64,000 nt of DNA from Ficedula albicollis (taxonomy: Eukaryota; Chordata; Aves; Passeriformes; Muscicapidae). The position numbers and the translations under genes are program-made. A model generated the notes under the pieces. That model had not been told where the DNA came from and did not search any database. It worked only from the letters and a program-made list of their open reading frames with translations. The stretch covers positions 5,922,537 through 5,986,536 of the forward strand of contig NC_021686.1 in assembly GCF_000247815.1 (NCBI RefSeq). The letters are read 5' to 3'. Shown here one piece after another: positions 26,641-39,180 of the stretch. The stretch's first letter is position 1. Every line of letters starts with the position of its first letter.

Positions 26641-27440
26641 CCCTTCTGGAGTTTGCTATGAGCAGGACAAACCTGCAGCACAGAGGAGGAGTGGGAAGAG
26701 AAGCTCAGGAGCCAGGAGTGCAGCTTCCTGCAGAGGGAGGAGAAGGCAGGCAGGGCAAAATAAAAATCCATTATGCCTTGTTAAACCACGAGTGCTCTAA
26801 TCTGATTTTCAAGGACCGCAGCCCTGACCCCAAAGAGGAGTGGCAGTGCTGTGACCCTGCTCCTGCCCCAGGGGTGTCCTGGCTCAGGGGCTGTGCAGAG
26901 CCAGCCCAGGGCGCTGCCCACCCTGGAGCACAGCTCTGCAGTCTGGCTCATCGGCTGCACATCCTGCCCCTCAGCCAGCCCCTGGCAGGCAGCACCAGGC
27001 TGGAGTCCCCCAGGGCCACCCCCTGTCACTGTCCCCCCACAGCCCTGCACACCCTGCCTGTCCCTGCCCTGGCACCACAGCCCTGGGAGGAGCGCTGGCA
27101 GCATCTTTGTGCCAAATGCAACTCAAAACAATCGCTGTGCCCCAAACCTCTGAGTGGGCAATTGCCAGTGCTAAATGGGCACCACCAGTGTTGTGGTGGC
27201 AGTGCCACCTGCTTTGGGGCTCTGCTCCCTGACCCAGCAGTGCTGCTGCCAGCACCATCCTGGGCAGGATCTGAGCCCTGAGGGTCACAGGCACTCCGCC
27301 CAAGCCCTGGCAGGGCTGGCACTGCCTGGGCTGCCAGTCCTGCCCTGCTATCCCTGGGCTCCAGCACAGCTCTGCTCCACTGCCCAGCTGCTCTTGGAGC
27401 CCTTGCAGAAGGCTCTTGGTGCAGCTCTGGAGCTCAATCT
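26641..27440. other. GC-rich, CpG-poor block with a 207-codon open frame
   Basis: This block is markedly richer in G and C than its surroundings, yet CpG is scarce while CTGCC, CCAGCC and CCCTG strings are common. An ATG at 26658 opens a 207-codon plus-strand frame to 27281; the minus strand also has long open frames at 26971-27459 and 27026-27367. Long open frames on both strands are expected in stop-poor GC-rich DNA. The predicted peptide is rich in Pro, Ala, Leu, Cys and His, with no recognised domain or signal. I do not call a gene. Confidence 0.5.
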
Positions 27441-27971
27441 TTATACCTTTGAGCCTCATATAAATTCAGGTCTCTGTGCTTTCCACAGAACAGAACACAG
27501 CAATGGACTTGTGTCTTTTCTTGTTTAAAATTTTTCTTTTCTTGAAAGTCTATGACTCCTTATTTTTGTCTCTGGGGATTTTGAATGTTTGCAAACTTGA
27601 AAGTAATGTGATTAAGTGTTGAGATGAGTACGTGCACAGGGATGTTTTTCCTTTTTGTTTTAATTAAAAGAAAAACTCTCATAAGCTGTAGGGGCTGTGT
27701 GGCCTGTCCTCATTGCTCCAGCAGTTCCAGCCCTCTTTGCACTCTGCTGACCTCTTACATTCACTGTTACCTGGTCATAGGTATTATGAGAGCTAAAAGG
27801 TTATGGTGAAAGGAAATATTGCTGATTACCTGGTATTAAAATCCTATTTGTGTGATTGTTTAATGAATAAAAACATCCAGTTTATCTTCTCTACAGTAGT
27901 AGTTAATTCTGTCATTCCCCATCATTCTCCAATAAACACCATATCTGAAGGTATTCCCTCAGAAACTCAGA
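27441..27971. other. Unique noncoding DNA, nothing recognised
   Basis: AT-rich sequence leading up to the 581-bp duplication, with no features supported. Confidence 0.5.
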
Positions 27972-28552
27972 TTTCTCTTGGCAAGAGGAAAGTAGAGAGG
28001 ACCAGTGTTTTGTGTCTGGATGGGTCAGTACCCTACATTTATTTGAGCTATTTACCATCTAACATTATAAGTGACTTTTTTGGCATGCCACAGCAAAGCT
28101 TTGCAGCGATCAAGAAAAACCATACTGGGGGAGAATGTTAATACTACTCTGCCCTTGATAGGATGGTGACTGGCAGCATATAAATACCCCTGACAGGATG
28201 ACAGAAATTGCTCTTCTATATTTATCAGGAGCCTTGGGCCAACATGCACAGTGGTGGGAACCCATCTGCTCTGTTCAGTCGTTTTATCAACACGCTACTA
28301 CTTAACAGCTGAGGCTTTTGTAATGTATTTTTTTTAGCTTGGTGTGTGCAGAGAGCAGGAGTGTCTTTAACAGCAGTGTGTCAAAACCAAAATAAATCAT
28401 AAAGGTGAATTGTAAATTGAAAGGTCTGGTGATTCATCTGATGAATCATATAAAGGAACAAATTAATTTTGACATAACTTGACCACTTAGATTTCCTACT
28501 GCGAGCCAAACATCATTAGCTGTGTGTTAATGAATCCTCGCAGTGCACACAG
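27972..28552. repeat. 581-bp tandem duplication, copy 1
   Basis: Starts TTTCTCTTGGCAAGAGGAAA and ends CGCAGTGCACACAG. The same 581 bp follow at 28553-29133. I see three mismatches: GTAGAGAGG/GTACAGAGG, CCATACTGG/CCACACTGG and AATGAATCC/AATGAGTCC. The right part has AT-rich homeodomain-like motifs and a short perfect hairpin, so it may be a conserved regulatory element; this is inference. Confidence 0.95.
28431..28447. other. Perfect 7-bp-stem inverted repeat
   Basis: GATTCATCTGATGAATC has 7-bp arms around CTG. It recurs unchanged in the second copy of the duplication at 29012-29028. It could be a dimeric transcription-factor site or chance. Confidence 0.6.
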
Positions 28553-29133
28553 TTTCTCTTGGCAAGAGGAAAGTACAGAGGACCAGTGTTTTGTGTCTGG
28601 ATGGGTCAGTACCCTACATTTATTTGAGCTATTTACCATCTAACATTATAAGTGACTTTTTTGGCATGCCACAGCAAAGCTTTGCAGCGATCAAGAAAAA
28701 CCACACTGGGGGAGAATGTTAATACTACTCTGCCCTTGATAGGATGGTGACTGGCAGCATATAAATACCCCTGACAGGATGACAGAAATTGCTCTTCTAT
28801 ATTTATCAGGAGCCTTGGGCCAACATGCACAGTGGTGGGAACCCATCTGCTCTGTTCAGTCGTTTTATCAACACGCTACTACTTAACAGCTGAGGCTTTT
28901 GTAATGTATTTTTTTTAGCTTGGTGTGTGCAGAGAGCAGGAGTGTCTTTAACAGCAGTGTGTCAAAACCAAAATAAATCATAAAGGTGAATTGTAAATTG
29001 AAAGGTCTGGTGATTCATCTGATGAATCATATAAAGGAACAAATTAATTTTGACATAACTTGACCACTTAGATTTCCTACTGCGAGCCAAACATCATTAG
29101 CTGTGTGTTAATGAGTCCTCGCAGTGCACACAG
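28553..29133. repeat. 581-bp tandem duplication, copy 2
   Basis: Matches 27972-28552 at a constant offset of 581 bp with three visible mismatches and no indel. Downstream unique sequence starts CAAATACTGG. Confidence 0.95.
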
Positions 29134-31313
29134 CAAATACTGGCTGGGAGAGGGGCAGGGGCTTGGGCAGCTCCTGATTTGGGGGCTCAGATTTCCCACT
29201 GGGGCATGGAGGGGGTTTTGGTCAGCACTGGGGGCTGCTCCAGAGGTCGCCATGCAGATCCAGCCCCTCTGGATCCAGCTCCTCTGGGTGCACACTGCCT
29301 AGAGGGGGTGGCAGAGGCCACAGGATCTGATGTTTCTACTCACAGCATTTTAGATTGGGTTTATTATTTTGATTTCTACTCCCCAGAAGTTAATGAACAC
29401 TGCATTGCTGAGCACCTGCCTTTCCCAGACTTTTGGCTTTATTGCCCATGAGACAGTTTCATTTTTGTTTTGGATATTTGCTCACATAAACATTTCTCTC
29501 CCACTTCTAGAAATGCAACTTTTTTATCTCACATTCAAAATCAGCCACTGGAGCACTGGAGACAATGGCTGGTATCATTTTCCCCTGGATTCAGGGAAAA
29601 TTCTCATATATATTCTCACGAAAAACCTTATACCTAAGTTTGAAATACAGGTCATATGTCAGAGTTTATTTCTGTCAAAAACTTTACTGAAAGGCAGTGC
29701 CAATGTGTGTCTGATGAGAAAACGAAGGCTTCTCTTTCATTTTCAGACCAAGCCTCTCAGTCACCTCTGCCTATCAACACCTCAATGCAGGAAGACCCTA
29801 CATACTTCACTTCAAGCAGATGTCTACATTCACTGGTGTCTATTGAAGAATTTTTCTTCTGTGAATACAACCGGGCATTATTTAAAAAAAAATTAATTGC
29901 ACTGAAGGCACCCTGTTTTGCAGTCTGTGTAGCTGTGTGAGAGCCTGGAAGTTTTTCCCTGCAGGCAGAGCACCAGGATGGACCAACAGCAGAAATGAGT
30001 CTTTCATCCTTGCCAAAAGGGCAGTGCCATCTCCCAATCCAAATGTTTTGTACTAAATCCAAATACAGGAGGCATAAACAGGATGTAAAAATGCAGCTGT
30101 TCTAAAAGCCCATCTCCCCAAAGATAGTCCGTGAAATATATTGGTGTGAATTCATAATGTCTGAGCAGTCTCAGCTGAATTAAAGACTGAAAAGAGAAAC
30201 AGAGCAGCAAAATATAATTTCAGAATTCAAGTTAGCCAAATGAGGCAATTTAAGGTTTTAGTGGTATTTTATGTTCTTAACATTTTCTGCAGCACCTTTT
30301 GAAAACACCAAGGTGAAATAATCATTGTTGCATAACCACAGATTTCTCTCAGGAAAATTGTTTCATTCAGTGCAAAATGCAAGTCTGTCTGAGTATTTGT
30401 GTAAAGCTGAGGCTTTTTCTCTTCCTTTGCAAGAATGCAAAATAAAGTGCTGCTGGATAAGTCTGTAAGCAACAGAAATGGTTTTTTTTTAATATTACCA
30501 ATATTACAAATAGTAATATTAAAATTTCATTTTAAAAATGAAAAATGTATGAACATGTAATCATCTTAAATTAATGTTCACTTTAAAATTCAAAACCCTA
30601 AACAACAACATTATCAATGGGATGTTATCACTGCTCCCTGTTTGTATGCTACCTGGAAATTAGTTTACTGCAATTAGCTGGGTTTGAGTTTGACAGAATA
30701 AGATGGAATATACTTTGATTTCTATGAAAATACCTACAGAAATTATGCAACAACAGTTAATTTTTGGTTCAATTGTCCAATATACATAAAGCTTTTGATG
30801 GCAAGAGAGGATGGAGGTAGAAAGAGAATCTAATTAGTTTACCAAGCTGTCTGTGCTAAATTCATGCACCAAACCCAGAGAGCTGTGATATGGTTTTAAA
30901 CCAACTGTTAACTCATCACAGCAGTCCTGTTCCAGGGTAAGTGATTTTAATTAGCTGACACAAACTTTTTCCCCAATTTATCACACTCAGGTTCCACATG
31001 CCCTCAGCTTTCAGTGGGTTTCTTAAAGATGAGAATGATTATCCCAGATGAGAGGTTTCATTTATCTCTCAGGCTGCTCCCTTTGAAGCAGAGCAGCAGG
31101 GCAGTGCACACAGTGTACGTGTGAAAACAGCCTGGAGTGCAGGGACATCACTGGAGCCTGGTTAAAGGCACACCTTGGGAATTCTGTCCTTGCTAAAGCT
31201 TCTCTTAAATGTAAAAATGTCTGTTAAACACAAGGTAAGGGACACCTTGGAAAAAACAACCATGAGCATGAAGGCAGCTTTCTGTGTGAGCCCCAGGTGA
31301 GCAGAGCAGCAGG
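29134..31313. other. Mostly AT-rich unique noncoding DNA with one long open frame
   Basis: A plus-strand frame from ATG 29393 to 29896 stays open for about 168 codons in AT-rich DNA. It contains hydrophobic stretches but matches no family I know, and no splice sites or promoter are evident. Near 30490-30520 there is an AATATTAC...GTAATATT inverted repeat. The rest shows nothing. Confidence 0.4.
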
Positions 31314-32638
31314 GGAGGGGTGTCCTGGAGCTGCACTGGAGCTGGAAGTGGAGCTGGCAGTGGAGCTGGCAGTGGAGTTGCACCGGAGCTGCACTGCAGC
31401 TATCAGGACAGGGCTGCTGGGGCACCTGATCCCCAGCCCACCCCCTTTCCCAAGGAAAGCAGAAGAATGGTGGGAGCAGCAGCACTCGGGGCAGCAGCGC
31501 TGTCTCAGTGACAGAGAGGTCCAAGGAGCTGTGAGATCCTCTGAGCACTTCAGAGAAGATCTTTAACCTTGTAATTTTTTATTTTTGTCTTTTTCAGGAG
31601 AGTCAGCATTATTTCCTTCATGGTCATTGCTGAGCACCATATAAATCCATATCCACCTGTGATTAATGGCTCTTTAGTACCAAAGGAAGGGGTTAGCTAA
31701 AACTTTTAATCACTGTCAAGCTTCATAATTTTTCCACTTTCTTTTCCTGTCTTCTGTGAAGGTTCTTCATGCCAAAGCCTAATGAAAGCTGCAACTACGT
31801 ACTGGCTGGACTTGGAATGAACTTCAGATGATCACATCATACCTACAGCCCCTCCTTTCCTTGCAGCTGCCGAAAAGCAAGTGTCACAGGCCTGTGAATA
31901 TTGTAAAAGCATGAGAAATCAGGGTCTGCCTGTTTCTGTTAATTGACTGGGTGAAAAAATAAAGTACAGGACAGGAAATCCAATAGTGGGCTAATGGCAC
32001 AGGCAGTGAAGGTCATCTCCTCTGACTGCACTAACTTGGCTCCTGGCTCACACAGCATCTGACATCTCCTTCAGCTCCACCTTCCCTCGCTCCTGTGTGG
32101 GAATGGCCTCAGGATGGAGTTCAGGTTTCACAAAGCATGAAAACGCAGTAAATGGTCCCGGGGCTGTTCTCACAGAGTGGCTGCTCCCCCATCGCTGGGG
32201 GTCAGCAAGAAGCAGCTCCAGACACAGCCCTGGGCCCTGGACCACCCTGCCCTGCCAGGGCCAGAGGGCAGTGGCCACCCCGGGCTGGCACAGCCTGGCT
32301 GGTGATGCCACTGTGGGTCCTCAGACTCAGCCAGCATGGGTTTATCCACGGTTATCCATTCCTGATGATTTCAGCCACCCTCTGCTGGTGCCAGGGTCAC
32401 GCTGTGGGCCCTCAGCAGGGCGAGCTGTGTGCAGCCAGCACTCAGAGCAGTTTGTTGTGCTCCTGTGCCCAGCAATGTGCACAGCACCAAGACAGCGCTG
32501 AGAACTCACAGGGGCTCCTGCTTTTGAACTGGAGTCCCTCTGGCTTCCAGCCCCTTCCTCCTTTTGGTTGCTTCAGAGGCATGGGATGGGGCTCTTACTT
32601 CCTTTCCCTTGGCGTCCAAAGCCCTGCTCAGGGAAGCC
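31314..32638. repeat. 1313/1325-bp tandem duplication, copy 1
   Basis: Begins GGAGGGGTGTCCTGGAGC and ends CAGGGAAGCC. The same sequence follows at 32639-33951. This copy has one extra 12-bp unit in its minisatellite; the offset is 1325 bp before the minisatellite and 1313 bp after it. I saw no other difference. Near 31570-31600 there is a good splice-acceptor-like tract (T-rich, ending TTTTTCAG|G), but the following frame soon stops. Confidence 0.95.
31326..31400. repeat. 12-bp GGAGCTGGCAGT minisatellite, longer allele
   Basis: Imperfect units of GGAGCTGGCAGT, GGAGCTGGAAGT and GGAGCTGCACT. In plus frames it reads as short repeats such as VELA or GAGS. It has one more 12-bp unit than the copy at 32651-32713. 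Confidence 0.85.
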
Positions 32639-33951
32639 GGAGGGGTGTCCTGGAGCTGCACTGGAGCTGGCAGTGGAGCTGGCAGTGGAGTTGCACCGGA
32701 GCTGCACTGCAGCTATCAGGACAGGGCTGCTGGGGCACCTGATCCCCAGCCCACCCCCTTTCCCAAGGAAAGCAGAAGAATGGTGGGAGCAGCAGCACTC
32801 GGGGCAGCAGCGCTGTCTCAGTGACAGAGAGGTCCAAGGAGCTGTGAGATCCTCTGAGCACTTCAGAGAAGATCTTTAACCTTGTAATTTTTTATTTTTG
32901 TCTTTTTCAGGAGAGTCAGCATTATTTCCTTCATGGTCATTGCTGAGCACCATATAAATCCATATCCACCTGTGATTAATGGCTCTTTAGTACCAAAGGA
33001 AGGGGTTAGCTAAAACTTTTAATCACTGTCAAGCTTCATAATTTTTCCACTTTCTTTTCCTGTCTTCTGTGAAGGTTCTTCATGCCAAAGCCTAATGAAA
33101 GCTGCAACTACGTACTGGCTGGACTTGGAATGAACTTCAGATGATCACATCATACCTACAGCCCCTCCTTTCCTTGCAGCTGCCGAAAAGCAAGTGTCAC
33201 AGGCCTGTGAATATTGTAAAAGCATGAGAAATCAGGGTCTGCCTGTTTCTGTTAATTGACTGGGTGAAAAAATAAAGTACAGGACAGGAAATCCAATAGT
33301 GGGCTAATGGCACAGGCAGTGAAGGTCATCTCCTCTGACTGCACTAACTTGGCTCCTGGCTCACACAGCATCTGACATCTCCTTCAGCTCCACCTTCCCT
33401 CGCTCCTGTGTGGGAATGGCCTCAGGATGGAGTTCAGGTTTCACAAAGCATGAAAACGCAGTAAATGGTCCCGGGGCTGTTCTCACAGAGTGGCTGCTCC
33501 CCCATCGCTGGGGGTCAGCAAGAAGCAGCTCCAGACACAGCCCTGGGCCCTGGACCACCCTGCCCTGCCAGGGCCAGAGGGCAGTGGCCACCCCGGGCTG
33601 GCACAGCCTGGCTGGTGATGCCACTGTGGGTCCTCAGACTCAGCCAGCATGGGTTTATCCACGGTTATCCATTCCTGATGATTTCAGCCACCCTCTGCTG
33701 GTGCCAGGGTCACGCTGTGGGCCCTCAGCAGGGCGAGCTGTGTGCAGCCAGCACTCAGAGCAGTTTGTTGTGCTCCTGTGCCCAGCAATGTGCACAGCAC
33801 CAAGACAGCGCTGAGAACTCACAGGGGCTCCTGCTTTTGAACTGGAGTCCCTCTGGCTTCCAGCCCCTTCCTCCTTTTGGTTGCTTCAGAGGCATGGGAT
33901 GGGGCTCTTACTTCCTTTCCCTTGGCGTCCAAAGCCCTGCTCAGGGAAGCC
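32639..33951. repeat. 1313-bp tandem duplication, copy 2
   Basis: Head-to-tail copy of 31314-32638 lacking one 12-bp minisatellite unit. Open frames up to 196 codons (for example 32152-32742) simply span duplicated GC-rich sequence and the junction; none is recognised as a protein. After 33951 the sequence changes to AAGGATGCTGCAGC. Confidence 0.95.
32651..32713. repeat. 12-bp GGAGCTGGCAGT minisatellite, shorter allele
   Basis: Same array as at 31326-31400, with one fewer 12-bp unit. It sits at the start of the second copy, right at the duplication junction. Confidence 0.85.
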
Positions 33952-35490
33952 AAGGATGCTGCAGCACAGCATCCCTTATTTAATTTGGAGCTTGGCCAGG
34001 CCAAGCCAGGTGATGGGAAGCCTCTCATTCCCAGTAACAAATAACTGGCAATCAGTTCATGCTTTTTAGCAGTTTTGTTGTGAAATTTCTGGTTCCATAT
34101 TTAATTTTTGCAATTTCCATCATTGCCCTTACACTCGTTTTCAGAGAGGGAACCAGAAAACTATAACTGTGCCACACATTGAACTTCCTCTTCTCTAAAT
34201 AATTTCTTTTTGATGAAATGGCATGGGCAAAATGCTTTCAAAGTCTTGTGAAGCTTCTAGGAGTTTTGGGTTTTTTTAAAACTATAGATAAAGACATGAT
34301 TTCTATCACTGAGAAAATATTTGCTGAAACCCAAATTTGTGACCTCAAGTTTCCCAAACCTCACTCAATTCTTCACTTTCCAAAGCCTGATTGACTGGAA
34401 GTGGAAAGCCATTCTTCTAAAACTTTGTAATGACTCTAATTGCATTTTAATATTTGATATGCTTTAAAATTGCAGAGAAAGTATCAGCATCAATGCTGAG
34501 CCATCCTTCACAATACATGAACTGCCCTACAAGAGCATTTGTATGGTGACAATGACAGCTGTAATTACCCATGATCTGAGATGGACAGTAGTGACATGTT
34601 TTATTCAAAAGAAATGAATCATTAGTGCCTTGCAACAGCCTGGAGAGCATGAGACTATTTATTAACTGTACAAGACTAATGACTGCTCTCACAGGCTTTC
34701 ATTGGTGCCAGCTCAGGTCAAATCTGTGTATGGACTGTAAAGAGACACAGAAAGTCATAAATACAGAGAAAGCTGCAATAAAGCCTAGAACAGTGTATCA
34801 ATAAACCATGCACGGTTTAAATTTAGCCTCGTTGTCTTGGAGCTCCCTAACAATGTGTGCTGAGTAATGTTGCTGTGTGCTCATACTGATGCTGAATGCA
34901 AATCTCCTGAGCACCTTCTGCAGTCAGGTGTTACCCTGCACATGTCCCCAGAGCCAGCACAGACGCTTGCCATGGTGGCTTTGGGCAGCACTGCACTGGG
35001 GGCTGGTGTTTTCTGGGTGCATGTGCGGGGTAAGGAGGGCTGGCTCCATTCCCTGGCGTGTGCAGGTGTCCGGGGTGGCCCAAGGGGAAGTTTGCAGTGA
35101 AGAGGCTGCAGGTGGGTGGGCAAATGCAGATCTGCTCTGAAAACCTGGCATCTTTTATGAAAGACCACTTTGTGAGATTGAAAGGGAACATTTTCCCTGC
35201 CTGACTGAGGAGCACGACGTGCAGACACCCACGGGTCTGTTTGCATGATGCTGGAGTGCACCTGTTCCTGGCAGCGACACAGCCCTGGGCTGCTAAATCC
35301 CTCAGCTCTTCAAGCACTGTGACCTTCTTTTCTTGAAAACTTAATTGCATTAAGGTGCAACCAGTAAAACTGTAATTTCAAAGCACCTGAAAGTGGCTTG
35401 GAAGGGAGTTAAGGGAATATATTTAGGCTGTGCTTTGTCATTTCCGGTGGAGCTCCTAGAACAAGGCGATGCTGAAGTAGATGCAGCAGT
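33952..35490. other. Unique noncoding DNA, nothing recognised
   Basis: AT-rich to 34860, then moderately GC-rich to 35300. Frames of 120-140 codons on the minus strand near 34881-35350 overlap plus-strand frames and match nothing. Confidence 0.5.
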
Positions 35491-35581
35491 TAAATACCAC
35501 ACGAGTGCTCTCTAAAAGGAGAATTAACTCCACCCCTAATACCACACGAGTGCTCTCTAAAAGGAGAATCAGCTCCACCCC
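35491..35581. repeat. 45-bp tandem duplication
   Basis: AATACCACACGAGTGCTCTC at 35493 recurs at 35538. The copies differ near GAATTAACTCC versus GAATCAGCTCC. Confidence 0.9.
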
Positions 35582-36065
35582 AGCTCAAACTGTGTGTCTG
35601 GGAGCAGTGTGTTCCCAGGGCACTGCTGTGGGACTGCTCAGGGATGGCACAAGGGACCATCCCCCAGCTCTGCAGGCTGGGCTGGGCTGGCATTGCCTTC
35701 CTCTGCTTCCCCCTAAACAAGTGAAGGGCTGTGAGCACTGGGACAGCCCCAGTAATCTCCTAATGGTCTCATTTTGTGTGCAATTCCAGGGCCCTGGTAC
35801 CAAATCCATTAATTGTATGGTTTTGTATCACTGTGCTTGTAGCAAGAAAAAAGGAAAAAAGTCAGAGGATCAGAGGTATCTGATGTTTAAGGTTTTTTTT
35901 TTAATGGAGATAATTTCCTTGATTTACCAATATGTGAGGAACTTCACTGAGGAAAAAAAAGTTTTAAAGGCAAACAAATAATTACACCATCTGATATTAT
36001 AAACTGGAAATTCAGATCAGCTGAATAGTTTTGTTGAAAGAATTTTCTACTAGCAGTTGCTATTT
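35582..36065. other. Unique noncoding DNA, nothing recognised
   Basis: The sequence passes from GC-moderate to AT-rich and T-rich, ending at the pyrimidine tract. Nothing was recognised. Confidence 0.5.
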
Positions 36066-36423
<358 letters not shown>

Positions 36424-36970
36424 TCTTCAAAGCACTGTAATTTTATTTTCAAATTCATTTAATTTCTTATGTCTGACAAATTTGTATTATTTATTTACCT
36501 GTCAGTAAGGATATACTACAAACTCATACTGGATTATGGTAAATAAATATATCGAAAAACTCCACTGATGCTTGCAAGTAAGAAAAAAAAAATGTTTAAA
36601 GCATATTTTTGAAACAAATTTTGAAATGTGAGTGTCTAAGTTTGAAATGCAAAGTCAGTTTGAGTGACTAACTCCATCCAACATTTTCACAGCACAGCTT
36701 TCTTCCTTTCAGCAGGGGGAACAGGCACCACAGCTGACATGAGAGGGAAGCAGAAAATTCTCCAAAGAATAACATTTTAGTTCATCTTGAAATAAACACT
36801 GAGGGTCTGTGACTGGCTCCTGTAAAGGTAATGAAAAAAATACCATATAGAAGATGAACAGAAGCAGTAAAAGCCATCCATTGCAATGTATCATGGTGCT
36901 GTTACATTGCTATCTGCCAACCAGCAAGTAAAAATTCCTGCTATGACAAAATTGTAAATGCCACAATAAC
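36424..36970. other. AT-rich unique noncoding DNA
   Basis: No gene, RNA or transposon recognised between the two C tracts. Confidence 0.5.
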
Positions 36971-37469
<499 letters not shown>

Positions 37470-37538
37470 ACCATATTTTCTGCTTTGTTTCTTGAAAAAA
37501 AAAAAAAAAAGAAAAAAGAAAAAAGTGTAAACTTGGGA
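37470..37538. repeat. Right direct repeat flanking the 441-bp poly-C
   Basis: Copy of 36971-37028 with a longer A-rich middle. It ends in CTTGGGA and then continues into AATATGAACA, the apparent original downstream sequence. Confidence 0.9.
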
Positions 37539-38223
37539 ATAATATGAACAAAAAATCTTATAAACAGGATTTGTATAAAATTCTGGGAGGGGGGCTGGGA
37601 GCTGCCCCATTTCTCTGGGGTCAGTCTTAAGGATTGTTTGGTGGATCTGGGTAGTTTTAATCCATCGATTTTTTTTTTTTTTCACAGAAAAAATTATTCC
37701 AATGCACTGATGACTATCCTGTTGGGTCTAATGCTTCATGATTGCCTGGAGCCCTATGGGTGCTCTATTTTGCTAAAAAATACAGTCCTAATCAGTCCTA
37801 TTTGCTAAGTTTTACATATCCTGACTGAAGAACTGAAAAATTGTAAGGAAAACAAGCTTTTTGTACTTCAGTTATCACCAACTCCTGTAGCTATGGCAGG
37901 TGGAAAGTGCTGGAACATCAGCTCGTGGCTGTGTCTTCCCTATTAACTGCTTTTGAATGGTGTGTCAGAGCCTAAGTATCACTGGAACCCCATTCTCTGA
38001 GTTCAATTGACATAAACACAATACCAAAAACTCACGTGAGGAGACACGGGGATGGTGGGCAGCCCTGGATGGGCTGCAAGCACACCAAGACTTTGTGCTG
38101 AGTAGCAAGAAGAGCACTCAGGAGCAGGTCATTGCCAAATGCCCCCTCAGAGGCACAGCTCTGGGGCTGCACAGCCTCTGCCTTTCTCAAAATTAGAGGC
38201 AGAAAAGGGTACTTTAAACCACA
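37539..38223. other. Unique noncoding DNA, nothing recognised
   Basis: AT-rich with a short T12-type run near 37670-37682; composition rises toward the next GC-rich cluster. Confidence 0.5.
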
Positions 38224-38490
38224 CCGTCCTCCACCTTCCCTGGTTTGTGTGAAGCTTACAGGAGCAGGGACGGGTGAACCGGGATCCCGCTCTGGCTCGG
38301 AGCTCTGGCTGCCTTCCCTGCTGCTCCCATCTGCCCGCTGCTGGAAGCACCCTGCGCCCAGACAGCTTCTCATTGCCTAGTGGATTCCCCCAGAAAGTTT
38401 GACAACATCCCTTGGCTTCTAAAAACAGCGTCGTCTCTGCATCCCTCACAAAAAGTGGATGGTGCAGGGGTGCAGCGAGCTCCGCCTGCG
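38224..38490. promoter_or_regulatory. Weak CpG cluster
   Basis: I count 12 CpGs over about 270 bp, clearly more than in neighbouring GC-rich patches, where CpG is rare. A decayed CpG island or an exon is possible; no start signal or recognised frame supports either. Several 70-150-codon frames on both strands overlap here and are compositional. Confidence 0.25.
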
Positions 38491-38810
38491 CTCCCTGCAC
38501 TGCAGCTGCTGCTGGGACACCAAACCCACCCCTGCCCAAACACTGCTCAGCTCCTGCAGCCTGCCAGGCCTCACTGGGAACAGAGCTGAGCCTCCAGGGC
38601 AGGGCCAAAAACCTATGGGAATGGGGAGGCTAAAGCTATCAGCAGGAAAGGGGTGTGAGTGTAATCTCCTCTTCTCTTTAAGAGACCATATTCACCTGAA
38701 ATTTGTGTTTTGTTTCAGCTGACCATTCATGTCTCTAAAACAGTTTAAGACTTGCCTAATATTTGCCTTCAACCTGAAGAGAATATTTTAGCCCACTTTC
38801 ACAGTACTTA
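38491..38810. other. Noncoding DNA, nothing recognised
   Basis: Falls from GC-rich to AT-rich sequence before the CR1 fragment. Confidence 0.5.
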
Positions 38811-39180
38811 CACATTCACAGACTCAAGATCATGCAGTCCAAGCACCAACCCAGCCCCACCATAATCACCCCTAAACCCAGGTGCCTCCAGAGGCCTCCT
38901 GAACGCTCCCAGAGACAACCTCACCACCTCCCTGGGCAACTTATTCCAAGGCCTGACCACCCTTCCAGTTAAAGGTTTTTCCCTAACATATAATCAGAAA
39001 CCCTCCTGATGCAGCTTAAGGCCATTTCATCTCATCCTTTCACTTGGAGCAAGGCAGAAGGGACTGACCCCCACCTGCCTACAACCTTTTTTCAGGTAAT
39101 TCTTTAGAGCAATGAGGTCCCTCCTGAGCCTTCTCATCTTCAAACCAAAAAAAATCCAGTTAAGTCCTTTTTAACCATCT
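38811..39180 (-). mobile_element. CR1 LINE 3'-end fragment, antisense
   Basis: The plus strand shows the complement of a CR1 3' region: a segment like AAGATCATGCAGTCCAAGCA, then CCACCTCCCTGGGCAACTTA, TTCCAAGGCCTGACCACCC, TTTTTCCCTAACATATAATC, then CTTAAGGCCATTTCATCTC and GAGGTCCCTCCTGAGCC. This order and wording match the conserved end of avian CR1 elements. The copy is 5'-truncated, as is usual for CR1, and diverged; its end lies near 38811. It has no intact reverse-transcriptase frame. Confidence 0.9.

Noticed and set aside
26971..27459. 162-codon minus-strand frame
   Set aside because: It lies antisense to another long open frame in a GC-rich block, as expected from composition; no known domain.
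31565..31640. Exon starting after the T-rich TTTTTCAG acceptor-like site
   Set aside because: The downstream frame stops quickly and no donor or homology was seen; the site is also duplicated with the 1313-bp unit.
32152..32742. 196-codon frame in the 1313-bp duplication
   Set aside because: GC-rich, stop-poor DNA crossing the duplication junction; a near copy exists at 33465 with a different end and the opposite strand is also open.
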